DNA of 58,900 nt from Pseudomonadota bacterium (lineage in GTDB: Bacteria > Pseudomonadota > Alphaproteobacteria > Acetobacterales > Acetobacteraceae): the NCBI GenBank assembly GCA_021816925.1, contig JAKAWQ010000016.1, positions 1 through 58,900 of the forward strand, written 5' to 3'. Under the pieces are notes generated by a model. The model had not been told where the DNA came from, did not search any database, and saw only the letters and a list, made by a program, of their open reading frames with translations. The position numbers and the translations under genes were made by a program. This document shows, one piece after another, positions 45,711 through 54,168 of the stretch. Position 1 is the stretch's first letter. Every line of letters begins with the position of its first letter.

Positions 45711-47107
45711 GAGGACTCTTCCTCCCGGGCGGTGATCTCGGCCAGTGCCTTCTCGTAGGCGCGCGCAAAGGCCTTGCCGAACAGGCTGTCAAAATCATCC
45801 GCAAGCCCCGCCGTAACCTCCGCGTGGAGTTTCTCGAAGGCATCCCAGGCCCTTGCCTTGCGGTTGGCAGCGAGCGCCATCAGCCCCGCCCCGGCGGCAC
45901 CACCGCCCAGGGCGGCGGGATCGAACCGCTTGACCAGCGCCCGCACCGCTGACTGCATCGCCGCCATCGTCGCCAGCTCGTGGTGGCGGATGTCCTTGAG
46001 CGCGTCCGCCACCGCCTCGGCCGGGCCCATCTCTGTCCGCCGGCCGACGCCAAGGAGGGCGGCCAGCGCGTCATCATCCCCGGCCGAGAACTTGAGCGGG
46101 TTGTTCCCCCGCGCGCGAATCATCGTCTGCTCGATCCGGAATTCCCCCTTGATCGTGGCGCGCGCAATCAGCGCCGCTCGCACGCCGCTCACCAGCGCCC
46201 GGAACGCCGCTCCGAGCGCCGCCATGGCAGCAGCCGGGTCCGCTGGTCTCGCATCCTGAAGCCCCGCGCCGGCAAGAAAGGCGGCAAGGAGCCCCGCATC
46301 GGCCGCCGCCGCGCCGCCCACAGCGGTGAGAAGCGGTTCGGCCGGAGAAGGCTCGGCCACTCGCGCCCCGGCGGATCGAGGCTCGGCGGATCGAGGTTCC
46401 GCCACCCGCTGCGGCGCTCCGGGAGGAGCCGCAACCGGCCCCGCCGGCGGCACCCCACGCGCGGCAAGCGAGCCGTCTTCGTCCCAGTCGTCTGGCAACA
46501 GGGCCTGAGCCGCCCCAGGGGGGCGGAAGGCGTCCTCGATCACCGGCCGATGGTCCGGCATGGCCGGCCCGGCAAACGGCGCCTCGCCAGCCTCCGGCGC
46601 CAGCGGATCGAAGTCCGGCGGCAGCGCCAGCGCCGGCCGCGCCCGTTCGGGCGGCTCGCCGGAACCGAACGGCGCCGCGCCTGCTCGCCCGAGCACCGCC
46701 GCGAAGGGATCCTCTCCGAACGGGTCGGCCGCCACCGGCCTCGCCGCTTCCCTCCCCGCCGGCCCGACGGCCGGGCCGAACGCCTGTTCCTCCGCCGCGA
46801 TCCGGACCTCGATCTCATAGGGGCCGAGCCGCAGCCGGTCGCCATCCGAAAGCGTGCGCGGCGCGCCGGCGCCCACCGGCTCGGCCTCGCGATTGAGGAA
46901 GGTGCCGTTGCTCGAAAGGTCGGCAAGCTGCCAGGCCCCGGATCGGAAAGCGAGCACGCAATGCCGCTTCGAGAGGTGCCGCTCAGGGTCGGCGAGCACC
47001 CAGTCGTTGTCGGCCCCGCGGCCGATGCTGAACTCGCCCCCGCGTATCTCCCGCGTCTCGGGCGCCACCCGGTCAGGACAGCGAAGCACGGAGAGCGTCA
47101 ACGCCAT
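45707..47107 (-). CDS. tagH: T6SS FHA-domain protein TagH (Fha/ImpI)
   Basis: A 466-residue protein with ATG 4 bp after the PAAR gene. The N-terminal FHA domain has all phosphothreonine-binding residues: GRGADNDWVL (Gly29-Arg30), SKRHC (Ser46, Arg48-His49) and SSNGTFLN (Asn67-Gly68). A 200-residue Pro/Ala/Glu linker contains short repeats of AEPRS type. The C-terminal TagH domain (about 275-450: RALVSGVRAALIARATIKGEFRIEQT region in parts, NPLKF, FDSLFGKAFARAYE) is complete. In other bacteria, kinase-phosphorylated Fha promotes T6SS assembly. Its kinase partner is probably 5520-7463. Confidence 0.94.
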   Translation of the reverse strand: MALTLSVLRCPDRVAPETREIRGGEFSIGRGADNDWVLADPERHLSKRHCVLAFRSGAWQLADLSSNGTFLNREAEPVGAGAPRTLSDGDRLRLGPYEIEVRIAAEEQAFGPAVGPAGREAARPVAADPFGEDPFAAVLGRAGAAPFGSGEPPERARPALALPPDFDPLAPEAGEAPFAGPAMPDHRPVIEDAFRPPGAAQALLPDDWDEDGSLAARGVPPAGPVAAPPGAPQRVAEPRSAEPRSAGARVAEPSPAEPLLTAVGGAAAADAGLLAAFLAGAGLQDARPADPAAAMAALGAAFRALVSGVRAALIARATIKGEFRIEQTMIRARGNNPLKFSAGDDDALAALLGVGRRTEMGPAEAVADALKDIRHHELATMAAMQSAVRALVKRFDPAALGGGAAGAGLMALAANRKARAWDAFEKLHAEVTAGLADDFDSLFGKAFARAYEKALAEITAREEESS

Positions 47108-47111
47108 CGCT

Positions 47112-47402
47112 TCACCCGATCAGGACCACCGGCAAACCGAGCGTGATCACCCCGCCGTGCGCGGTGGGATCGCCCATTCGGGCCGCCGGCATCCCGCCGA
47201 TCAGCACCGTCGGCGAGCCCGGGAGAAGCACATCCGGCGGGCCGACACACGTGCAGGGCGTGCCCGCGGTGGCCGCCGGCACCCCGCCGATCAGCACCGT
47301 CGGCGCCCCCGGCGGCAGGATCGGCCCACCCACATGCGGCACCGGCCCCGTCGTCATCGGGCAGGTATGCAGACAGCCGACAAAGGCCGCAGGCTGACCC
47401 AT
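47112..47402 (-). CDS. PAAR-motif T6SS spike-tip protein
   Basis: A 96-residue protein. The ATG at 47402 sits 4 nt after AGGAGG and overlaps the previous stop (TGATG); a GTG one codon earlier is too close. Two PAAR-like half repeats are seen: GAPTVLIGGVPAATAGTPCTC and SPTVLIGGMPAARMGDP (shown in part), ending TAHGGVITLGLPVVLIG. PAAR proteins sharpen the VgrG spike and can recruit effectors. This is the minimal form with no N- or C-terminal effector extension. Confidence 0.93.
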   Translation of the reverse strand: MGQPAAFVGCLHTCPMTTGPVPHVGGPILPPGAPTVLIGGVPAATAGTPCTCVGPPDVLLPGSPTVLIGGMPAARMGDPTAHGGVITLGLPVVLIG

Positions 47403-47992
47403 CACCCCTCCTCGGGCGGCAGCCTTCCCGGCCCGCCCGCGGCAATGTTGTGGGCACTGTCAAGAAAGCGGGCAAGTCGGTCCTTCTGTCGTTCCGGCCG
47501 CCTACGCACCGCTGCCAGCGCGACCGCCCCCGCAACAGCCGTGCCGGTCAGATGATCCGCCGGCGGCACCGCCGGCTGACCGAGAGGAGACATCGAGTCC
47601 CCGCTCCAGAACGCTGCCACCGCCGCCCAGGCCTCCGGACTGCCGAAGCCCGCCTGCTGCGCCGCCGCGAACGCGGCCCGCCGCGGCTCGTCGGATTGCC
47701 GCCGCACCCACTGCTCTGCGGCCGCGACCGCCGCACGGTCCGGCTCGGGCAGGTCGGCAGGCGCGGTGTGATGGGCGCACATGCACGCCCACCAGGTCGC
47801 CTCGCGCTTGGGCAGGGCGTGTGCGATGAGCCGCGCCGCCTCGATCAGGAACCCGCGGCTCTCCAGCCGCTCCAGCGCCTCCGCGGTCGCCGTGCAGCCG
47901 GCCAGCACCGCACCCGCCTCGGCCGGGAGGTCGATGCGCTTCCGTACCTCGTCGAGATCGCTATCCATCAGCTTGACCAGCGCTGCCACCAT
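47402..47992 (-). CDS. T6SS-associated DUF6931-like protein
   Basis: A 196-residue cytosolic helical protein between vgrG (13 bp gap) and the PAAR gene (overlap). The region FLIEAARLIAHALPKREATWWACMCA (in parts) and GFGSPEAWAAVAAFWSGDSMSP match, from memory, the DUF6931 family, often found beside VgrG and PAAR genes. Its placement between the spike and its tip suggests an adaptor or chaperone for loading PAAR or effectors. That role is inference. The basic C-terminus is unusual for an exported protein. Confidence 0.7.
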   Translation of the reverse strand: MVAALVKLMDSDLDEVRKRIDLPAEAGAVLAGCTATAEALERLESRGFLIEAARLIAHALPKREATWWACMCAHHTAPADLPEPDRAAVAAAEQWVRRQSDEPRRAAFAAAQQAGFGSPEAWAAVAAFWSGDSMSPLGQPAVPPADHLTGTAVAGAVALAAVRRRPERQKDRLARFLDSAHNIAAGGPGRLPPEEG

Positions 47993-48005
47993 GCTCGGTC
48001 ACGCG

Positions 48006-49964
48006 TCAGTTCACTTGGACGAGCCCGCCCTTCAACGTGAGCATGCCGTCGCCGGAAACCTGTGCCATCGGCCCCTTGAGGTCGAGCAGCGCCTGCGCGG
48101 CCGCCTTGATCATCGTGCCGTTGATGGCGACCCCGGAAGGATCGATCTTGACGCTGTTGCCGCCCACCGTGAGCGTGATGCTGCTGGGATCCATTTTGAT
48201 CGTGCTCGCCTCTCCGACCACCAACTCGATCGCCTGCGCCCCGCTGACCTTCACGGATCCGGCGTTCGCCTTCACGACCACGTTACCGCTGGACGAGGTT
48301 ACCGCATAATCCTTTTCTGAAGTGTGACCAACCTTGCCCTTGACCGAAAGGCTCTGGTCCCCGTCGATCGTAATCGTCTCGTCCTTCTTGACCGTCACGG
48401 TCCGGCAATTGCCGACCTTGAGCGTCTGGTCGTGCTCGACCTCGGTGCTCAGGTCCTTTTCGGCGTGCAGCAACACCAGCTCCTTGCCCTTGGTGTCGTC
48501 GATTGAGAACTCGGAGTACGTGGAGGTGCTCCCGTTGGCCGAGGAGCGGCTGCGAATGCCGCTCTTGGTCTGCTCGTCGGGCAACGCGAACGGGGGCTTC
48601 TGCGACCCGTTGTAGAAGCAGCCGATCACCACCGGCTGGTCCGGATCGCCGTGCATGAACGCCACCGCGACCTCCGTCCCTTTGCGCGGGATATGCTGCC
48701 AGCCCCAGCCGCTGCCGCTCCAGGGCTGGATCACGCGCACCCAGATCGCATTGTTGCCGGTTTCGTCCTGCCGGTGATCCCAGAAGAAGCTCACCTTGAT
48801 CCGGCCGATCGCCTCGCTGTCGATCTCGCCCGACTCGGTGATCACCACCGCCGAATGCACCCCGCCGAGGTGCGGGCGCGGAGTCGCAAAGGGCTGGCGC
48901 CAGGTCGTCGCCTGCGGAAACGCGCTGAACCGGTTCGCGTAGCTGATCTCCCCCCCGCCGGAAACCCAGGTCGGGTCGGAGAAGTCGTGCGTCACGCCCC
49001 GGATGACGAACGTCCCCCGGTCGGCAGCCCCGACCGGGTCGCCGGCGAGGGTGAACTTCCCGCCGGCGAAAAACCCCTCGTGCCGCCCCTCCCCTTCGTA
49101 GAGCGCCGCCGCCGCGTCGGCGGCCTCGGATCGAAACTTCGCCCGCTCCGCCAAGAGGCTGCTCTGGTCGGTATGCGCCGGCCAGAGATAGACCTCCCGG
49201 CCGCTGGTGCCGCTCGCCTTGAGCAGCGTCGCGCTGGTGTTGCTCGGATTGTTGACCGTCACGGGGTCGTAGTCGGCCAGCGTCACCGCGCCATAGGCGG
49301 TCGCGTCGCGCCGCCTGAACGACGAGACGACATCGAAATTCTCGCCCGCCTGAGCAAAGTTGAGGCCGTCCTTCTCGATCGTCTTGAAAGCTCCGTTGTA
49401 GTTCAGGATCACGAGCTTATGCGCACTCTCCGAATGCTCGAAATAGTAATAGAGCCCCTCCTCCTCCATCAGACGGGTGACGAAGGCAAGGTCAGTCTCG
49501 TTGAACTGCGTCGTGTATTTGCGCGTACTCGGCTGAGCCTGAAGCCGGCAATCGTAGTCGATGTTCAATTCCTGGAAGATCTTGGCGAAGATGTCCGTCG
49601 CGCTGGCGTCGGGGAAGATCCGGCAATCGATCGTCTGCGTCAGGAACCAGAGCTTCGGCACCACGTCGAAGCTGTAAAGCAAATGGCCGCGCCGCGCCGT
49701 CCCGTGCGAGACCATGCGCGAGATCATCCCGTTGAAATGACGAACCGGCCCGCCCGGCCGCGCCGCCTTGAGCGACACCGGCTTGAATAGGTAATCATCC
49801 GCCGAAAGTGGCGCTCCCGGAGCATAAAAATCGATCGCGAGCAGGAATGGCGAGCTGATCGCCTCCTCGGCATGGAAGCCGACCGGAATGAAATCCGTGG
49901 CTTGGCCACTGACCGAAATGGTAAGCGCCCGCCCGCCCGATCCTCCTCCCGCGGAGCCGGACAT
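48006..49964 (-). CDS. vgrG: T6SS spike protein VgrG (TssI)
   Basis: A 652-residue protein with AAGGAG before the ATG. The gp27-like part (about 1-390) includes QTIDCRIFPDASATDIF and NETDLAFVTRLMEEEGLYYYFEH (in parts). The gp5 OB-fold has GRIKVSFFWD, WVRVIQPWSGSGWGWQHIPRKGTEV (in parts) and HGDPDQPVVIGCFYN. The C-terminus (about 500-652) is a beta-prism with short repeats such as SLSVKGKVGHTSEKD and ALLDLKGPMAQVSGDGMLTLKGG. There is no enzymatic extension. It heads the vgrG-DUF6931-PAAR-tagH-tssJ operon. Confidence 0.96.
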   Translation of the reverse strand: MSGSAGGGSGGRALTISVSGQATDFIPVGFHAEEAISSPFLLAIDFYAPGAPLSADDYLFKPVSLKAARPGGPVRHFNGMISRMVSHGTARRGHLLYSFDVVPKLWFLTQTIDCRIFPDASATDIFAKIFQELNIDYDCRLQAQPSTRKYTTQFNETDLAFVTRLMEEEGLYYYFEHSESAHKLVILNYNGAFKTIEKDGLNFAQAGENFDVVSSFRRRDATAYGAVTLADYDPVTVNNPSNTSATLLKASGTSGREVYLWPAHTDQSSLLAERAKFRSEAADAAAALYEGEGRHEGFFAGGKFTLAGDPVGAADRGTFVIRGVTHDFSDPTWVSGGGEISYANRFSAFPQATTWRQPFATPRPHLGGVHSAVVITESGEIDSEAIGRIKVSFFWDHRQDETGNNAIWVRVIQPWSGSGWGWQHIPRKGTEVAVAFMHGDPDQPVVIGCFYNGSQKPPFALPDEQTKSGIRSRSSANGSTSTYSEFSIDDTKGKELVLLHAEKDLSTEVEHDQTLKVGNCRTVTVKKDETITIDGDQSLSVKGKVGHTSEKDYAVTSSSGNVVVKANAGSVKVSGAQAIELVVGEASTIKMDPSSITLTVGGNSVKIDPSGVAINGTMIKAAAQALLDLKGPMAQVSGDGMLTLKGGLVQVN

Positions 49965-49991
49965 CGAGGTCTCCTTCTGACACCCGACCTT

Positions 49992-50645
49992 TTAAAGGCC
50001 CTCTCTCCGCCCGCAAACAAACGCTCCCGTGACCGGCCGGGCCCCCGGCCCCGCCAGCGGAAGCCGCACTTGCACCACCTCGGGCGCCTCCGGCTCGTGG
50101 CGCAGCTGGAACCCGAGATGCCGGACGAAGCGTAGCATCTCCGCGTTGTCGGCCAATACCTCGCCGATCATCGCGCCGAGCCCCTTCGCGCGGGCCCACG
50201 CCACCAGCCGGCGCATCAGCTCGGTTCCCAGCCCCTTCCGCTTCATGCCGGGCTGCACGACGATCGCGAACTCCCCTTCGGGATGCGCCGGCAGTAACGC
50301 CAGGCGCGCCACGCCTACGGTCTCGCCGCTCGCCTCGCTGACCGCGATGAGCGCGGTCTCGCTCTCATGATCGACCGACGTGAACCTGACGATCTGCTCC
50401 TCCGGCACCTCCCTGACGCCGCTGAAGAACCGGAACCTGAGGTCCTCTGGCGTGAGCCGGCCGAGGAATGCCCGGTGCGCTGCCGTGTCGGCAGGCCGGA
50501 TGGGCCGAATCACCACCCACTCGCCGTCGACGCTGAGCCGCTCGCAACCTTGGCCGGGCTCCCCGTCGGCCCCGTCGAAGGAGTCGCAACGGCACAAAGA
50601 GGGAACGGATACGTTCATCGCAATCGCCATTGTGCACTGCACCAT
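49992..50645 (-). CDS. GNAT family N-acetyltransferase (Pat-like domain)
   Basis: A protein of up to 217 residues; internal ATGs at 50630 and 50618 are alternatives and no ribosome site decides. The sequence WVVIRPIRPADTAAHRAFLGRLTPEDLRFRFF (in parts) is the hallmark of GNAT domains of the Pat/PatZ lysine acetyltransferases. The acetyl-CoA-binding loop follows as MKRKGLGTELMRRLVAWA. The large acyl-CoA-synthetase-like region of PatZ is absent. It reads toward vgrG with 27 bp between, so some co-transcription is possible, but vgrG has its own strong ribosome site. Confidence 0.85.
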   Translation of the reverse strand: MVQCTMAIAMNVSVPSLCRCDSFDGADGEPGQGCERLSVDGEWVVIRPIRPADTAAHRAFLGRLTPEDLRFRFFSGVREVPEEQIVRFTSVDHESETALIAVSEASGETVGVARLALLPAHPEGEFAIVVQPGMKRKGLGTELMRRLVAWARAKGLGAMIGEVLADNAEMLRFVRHLGFQLRHEPEAPEVVQVRLPLAGPGARPVTGAFVCGRREGL

Positions 50646-50748
50646 CTGGGTCGCCGCCGCTCGTGATCAAGCCCGCCGGTTGCCAACTCCCGGCACCTGG
50701 CCTTGCATGCCGCCGCTCCGCCCCGCCTTACCGCAAGAGGACCCCCGA

Positions 50749-51699
50749 ATGTACGAAGACCCGCGCTGGGACGCCGAAATGCGCTTGGCCCAGCTCGCCC
50801 AGGACGAGGCCGCCGCCCAGTATCCGCCCATCCGCCTCGAACTCCCCTTCGAGCCGCAGCGCACGATCAACGACGCGCTCGCCCTCCTGACCGCAGCCGG
50901 CGGCCCGATCATGGCCGATATCGAAGATCGCTGGATCGCCGCCCGCGGCCGGCGCATCTTCTGCCGCCTCTACCGCCCGGAGACCGACCGTACCTTGCCC
51001 GCGCTCGTCTATTTCCACGGCGGCGGCTGGGTCTGGTCCTCGGTCGACACGCACGACCGGCTGGCTCGCGAGTATGCCGCCGCCGCAGGGCTCGCCGTGG
51101 TGAGCGTCGATTACGCGCTCGCTCCCGAGGCACCGTTCCCGCAGGCGCTCGAGGAGTGCGCGGCGGTGGTCCGCCACCTCGCCACCGAGGGCGCGGCATG
51201 GGGGATCGATCCCGGCCGCATCCTCCTCGGCGGCGATTCCGCCGGGGCGAACCTCGCGCTCGCGACCGCGCTCCTGCTCGGTGCCGAAAAGGGCCCGGCA
51301 CCGCGCGGCATCCTCGCCGTCTACCCGGTCTGCGATCCCGGCCTCGATACGCCGAGCTACCGCGAGTTCGGCGAAGGCTATGTCCTGACGGTGGCGAAGA
51401 TGCGCTTCTACTGGAGCGCTTACGCACCCCGCCCCGCCGACCGCCTGCATCCGCTCGCCGCGCCCTTGCGCGCCGAGCTTGCCGGCCTGCCGCCGGCCCT
51501 CGTCCAGCTCGCCGAACTCGACGTGCTGCGTTCGGAAGGCGAGATGCTGGCCGCCAAGCTCGCGCGCGCCGGTGTCGAGGTGACCTGCGAGACCTATCCC
51601 GGCGTGATCCACGGCTTCATGCGGGCCACCGGAAAAGTGGCCCGCGCCCGCGAGGCCGTGGCCAAGGCGGGCGCTTGGCTCCGCCAACACTCGGCCTGA
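50749..51699 (+). CDS. Alpha/beta hydrolase, hormone-sensitive-lipase type
   Basis: A 316-residue protein. The ATG at 50749 has AAGAGGA 7 nt upstream; the longer frame overlaps the divergent GNAT gene. The HSL/GDXG family oxyanion motif HGGGW (90-94) and nucleophile motif GDSAGAN (Ser164) are intact. The acid LAELDVLRSEGEML and catalytic His in GVIHGFMR complete the triad. It should hydrolyse short- to medium-chain carboxyl esters in the cytosol. There is no signal peptide. It is divergent from GNAT and convergent with motA. Confidence 0.9.
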   Translation: MYEDPRWDAEMRLAQLAQDEAAAQYPPIRLELPFEPQRTINDALALLTAAGGPIMADIEDRWIAARGRRIFCRLYRPETDRTLPALVYFHGGGWVWSSVDTHDRLAREYAAAAGLAVVSVDYALAPEAPFPQALEECAAVVRHLATEGAAWGIDPGRILLGGDSAGANLALATALLLGAEKGPAPRGILAVYPVCDPGLDTPSYREFGEGYVLTVAKMRFYWSAYAPRPADRLHPLAAPLRAELAGLPPALVQLAELDVLRSEGEMLAAKLARAGVEVTCETYPGVIHGFMRATGKVARAREAVAKAGAWLRQHSA

Positions 51700-51745
51700 G
51701 AGCGGCTCGCGCTTGACTGGAATCGCGAAGCGATCCCAAGCGGCC
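51700..51745. repeat. Short dispersed repeat, copy 2
   Basis: Second copy of the element at 40778-40823, beginning right at the hydrolase stop codon. It contains GGAATCGCGAAGCGATCC, an almost perfect palindrome. It may form a hairpin that ends the hydrolase transcript. Confidence 0.55.
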
Positions 51746-52075
51746 AAAGGGCGCGCGTGAATCCGCTCGGAAATACAAATCCTCCCACCCCCCGATGAGA
51801 CGGAGCCCTTCCCCCTTCGCGGTACCGTGCACCACCCGTCGTCAGCGCGCATTCCTTTCCCCACAATGTCATCGCGAGGAGCCCCGCGCGCCGCGGCGCG
51901 AGGGGCGACGTGGCGATCTCGGCCGGCCCTTGCCTCGCTCTCGTGCTTGCGCTCCTCTGCCATCCGCCGCCCCATCCCCGGGGACGCCAACCCGCAAAAA
52001 ATGCAGGTCAGTCCCATCGCCGGTTGGTATCAGTCAGGCTGAAAACGCTGGAGAGAGGTGCGTTCCGCGCCACCT
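51700..52075. other. Convergent gap between hydrolase and motA
   Basis: 376 bp with no supported gene. It contains the dispersed repeat at its left end and a long imperfect palindrome at 51871-51917: ATCGC plus GAGGAGCCCCGCGC facing GCGCGAGGGGCGACGTGGCGAT. Words such as TGTCATCGCGAGG and GACGTGGCGATCT belong to a type of interspersed palindrome seen in many proteobacterial genomes. Confidence 0.6.
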
Positions 52076-52945
52076 CTACCCCGAGATCTGCAGCGACTGG
52101 ATCGCCGTCTCCAGCTCCTGGAAGCTCGGCATGTACTCGTTCGGCGCCATCTTGCGCCCGGTCTCGACACTGACCTGCGGCGCATTGCCGTGCAGGTGCG
52201 CCACCAGCACCGCGCGGATCACCTCGAAATACTTGGCCTCCTCCTCCGCCACCGACTGCAGCCGCCCGGCGAACGGCGCCGCCACGCCGTAAGCGAGCAG
52301 CACGCCGAGAAAGGTGCCGGTCAGCGCCTCTCCGATCATCCGCCCGAGCACGATCGGCGGCTGGGCGATGTGCGCCATCGTCTTGATCACCCCGAGCACC
52401 GCCGCCACGATGCCGAACGCGGGCAGCGCATCCGCCACCACTTGCAAAGCGTGCGCCGCGTGCAGCTCCTCCTGCAGCGTCTTCTTGAGTTCGCGCGCCA
52501 TCACGTCCTCGATCTGATAGGGATCGTCGGCGTTCATGCCGATCATCCTGAGATAGTCGCAGATCATTGCAGTAGCATTATGATTGGCCAGGATCTTCGG
52601 AAACTTCCTGAAGGCGGCACTCTCCTCGGGCCGCTCGATGTGCGCCTCCAGCGCCATCGTGCCCTTGGTGTTCGCCAGCCGGGCGAAATAAAAGAGCAGG
52701 CTCAGGAGATCGACATAGTCGGCCTTCTTGAAGAGACCCCCGCGCAGCACCTTCGCGAAACCGCCGAGCGAGTGCCTGACCGCGTGCATGCTGTTGGCGA
52801 TCACGAAGGTGGCGATCGCAGCCCCGCCTATCGTTGCGAACTCGAACGGAAGAGCTTCCATGAGCGGGCCGATGGCGCCGCCCGAGATGATGAACGTGCC
52901 GAAGACGCAGACGAGCAGGAAGACCAGGCCGCCGATCGCGAGCAC
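52076..52945 (-). CDS. motA: Flagellar motor stator protein MotA
   Basis: A 289-residue protein starting at a GTG 9 bp after the motB stop. It has four predicted membrane helices in the MotA pattern: two N-terminal, a cytoplasmic loop carrying VMARELKKTLQEELHAA, and two more with the conserved Pro in ADALPAFGIVAAVLGVI. MotA and MotB form the proton channel that drives the flagellum. The gene order is motB then motA, the reverse of E. coli. No other flagellar genes are in the window. Confidence 0.94.
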   Translation of the reverse strand: MLAIGGLVFLLVCVFGTFIISGGAIGPLMEALPFEFATIGGAAIATFVIANSMHAVRHSLGGFAKVLRGGLFKKADYVDLLSLLFYFARLANTKGTMALEAHIERPEESAAFRKFPKILANHNATAMICDYLRMIGMNADDPYQIEDVMARELKKTLQEELHAAHALQVVADALPAFGIVAAVLGVIKTMAHIAQPPIVLGRMIGEALTGTFLGVLLAYGVAAPFAGRLQSVAEEEAKYFEVIRAVLVAHLHGNAPQVSVETGRKMAPNEYMPSFQELETAIQSLQISG

Positions 52946-52954
52946 GCGCGCCCT

Positions 52955-54046
52955 CTATCGGATCGCCGGCGAAAGACCGCCCGGCGGCGACGCGCCCGCC
53001 GCGGCCGTTTTCGCCCTTGCGCCCGGCACGCGTTCGACCAGGATCGAGACACGCCGGTTCGCGGCCGCCAGGGGCTGCGCGGGAAGCAGGAGTTCGCGGT
53101 CGGCGTGCCCGCTCACCCGCACGATCCTTGCGCCCGGCAGCCCGCCCGCCACGAGCAGGCTGCGCGCCGCGTTCGCCCGCTCCGTCGAGAGGTCCCAGTT
53201 GGACATCCCGCTGCCGTGATAAGGTGCGGCGTCGGTAAACCCGGAGACGGCGACCGGCCCGACAAGCCGGGCCAGGATGGGCGCCAGTTGGGCAAGGAAT
53301 TGCTGCGCCGCCGGCGCCAGCACGGCCGAGCCGAGCGTGAACATCGGCCGGTGCCGCCCGTCCAGGATCTGGATCCGGAGACCCCGCGAGGTGACATCGA
53401 CCGCGAACTGCTTGGCGAAGGCGGCAAGGCTCGGGTCGTGCAGGATGGCCGCCCGTATCTGTTGCCGGGCGCGCTCGAAGCTCGCCTCCTGCCGCGCCGC
53501 CGGTGACGCCGGATGGCCGGCTCCCGGCCCGGCCGTCAACGGCAGCGCCGGGGCGCCAACGTCCGGCCCCGCCACCCCGCCAGGCGGCGCCGGCACCGGC
53601 CCCGCCGCCGGTGATCCGGCTGCCGGCTGCCGCGCCCGCGCCACTCCGCTCTCGGGCGCCCGCGTCCCCGGCTGGCGCGTGCGCAAATCCGGCCGCGCGT
53701 TCGGCTCCGGCTGCGCCTTGCCCGTGATCGCCTGCACCGCCCCTTTGTTCGAGACCATCTGCCCGTGCGAAAAGGGCGTCTTGCCCCCGAACGGTCTGCC
53801 GGACCCGGAATAGTGGAAGCTCAGCACCGCCGTCGGCGCGAAATAGTTCGCAAGCCCTTTGCGCTGCGCCTCCGTGGTCGCGTTGATCAGCCACATCAGC
53901 AGGAAGAAGGCCATCATCGCGGTCACGAAATCCGCGTACGCAACCTTCCAGGCGCCGCCGTGGTGGCCCCCGGCGACGACCTCCTCCTTGCGGATGACGA
54001 CGCCACCCGCCTTCTCGTTGCCCCGCTTCCGGCCCTTCGCACCCAT
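52955..54046 (-). CDS. motB: Flagellar motor stator protein MotB
   Basis: A 363-residue protein with ATG. The single N-terminal membrane helix follows the proton-carrying Asp39 in AYADFVTAMMAFFLLMWLI. The LSFHYSGSGRPFGGK plug-like segment is next, then a long Pro/Ala/Gly linker (about 115-185) and a C-terminal OmpA-like peptidoglycan-binding domain (VSGFTDAAPY, NWDLSTERANAARS, VSGHADRELL, NRRVSILVE). All functional elements look intact. Confidence 0.95.
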   Translation of the reverse strand: MGAKGRKRGNEKAGGVVIRKEEVVAGGHHGGAWKVAYADFVTAMMAFFLLMWLINATTEAQRKGLANYFAPTAVLSFHYSGSGRPFGGKTPFSHGQMVSNKGAVQAITGKAQPEPNARPDLRTRQPGTRAPESGVARARQPAAGSPAAGPVPAPPGGVAGPDVGAPALPLTAGPGAGHPASPAARQEASFERARQQIRAAILHDPSLAAFAKQFAVDVTSRGLRIQILDGRHRPMFTLGSAVLAPAAQQFLAQLAPILARLVGPVAVSGFTDAAPYHGSGMSNWDLSTERANAARSLLVAGGLPGARIVRVSGHADRELLLPAQPLAAANRRVSILVERVPGARAKTAAAGASPPGGLSPAIR

Positions 54047-54168
54047 CGGCCCGCCCAGCCCCTCTCGGCGCCGATACTGGCCGAGCTTGTTTAACGCCCC
54101 CTAACCGACCGTCCGCAGCGTTGCCGCAATGCGAAAATTTTGGCCGCAGGAAACCGCTCTGGTGCGCA

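Noticed and set aside
49992-50645. T6SS immunity or effector-modifying role for the GNAT gene
   Set aside because: Only proximity to vgrG supports it; the domain is a common lysine-acetyltransferase type, so no T6SS role is claimed.
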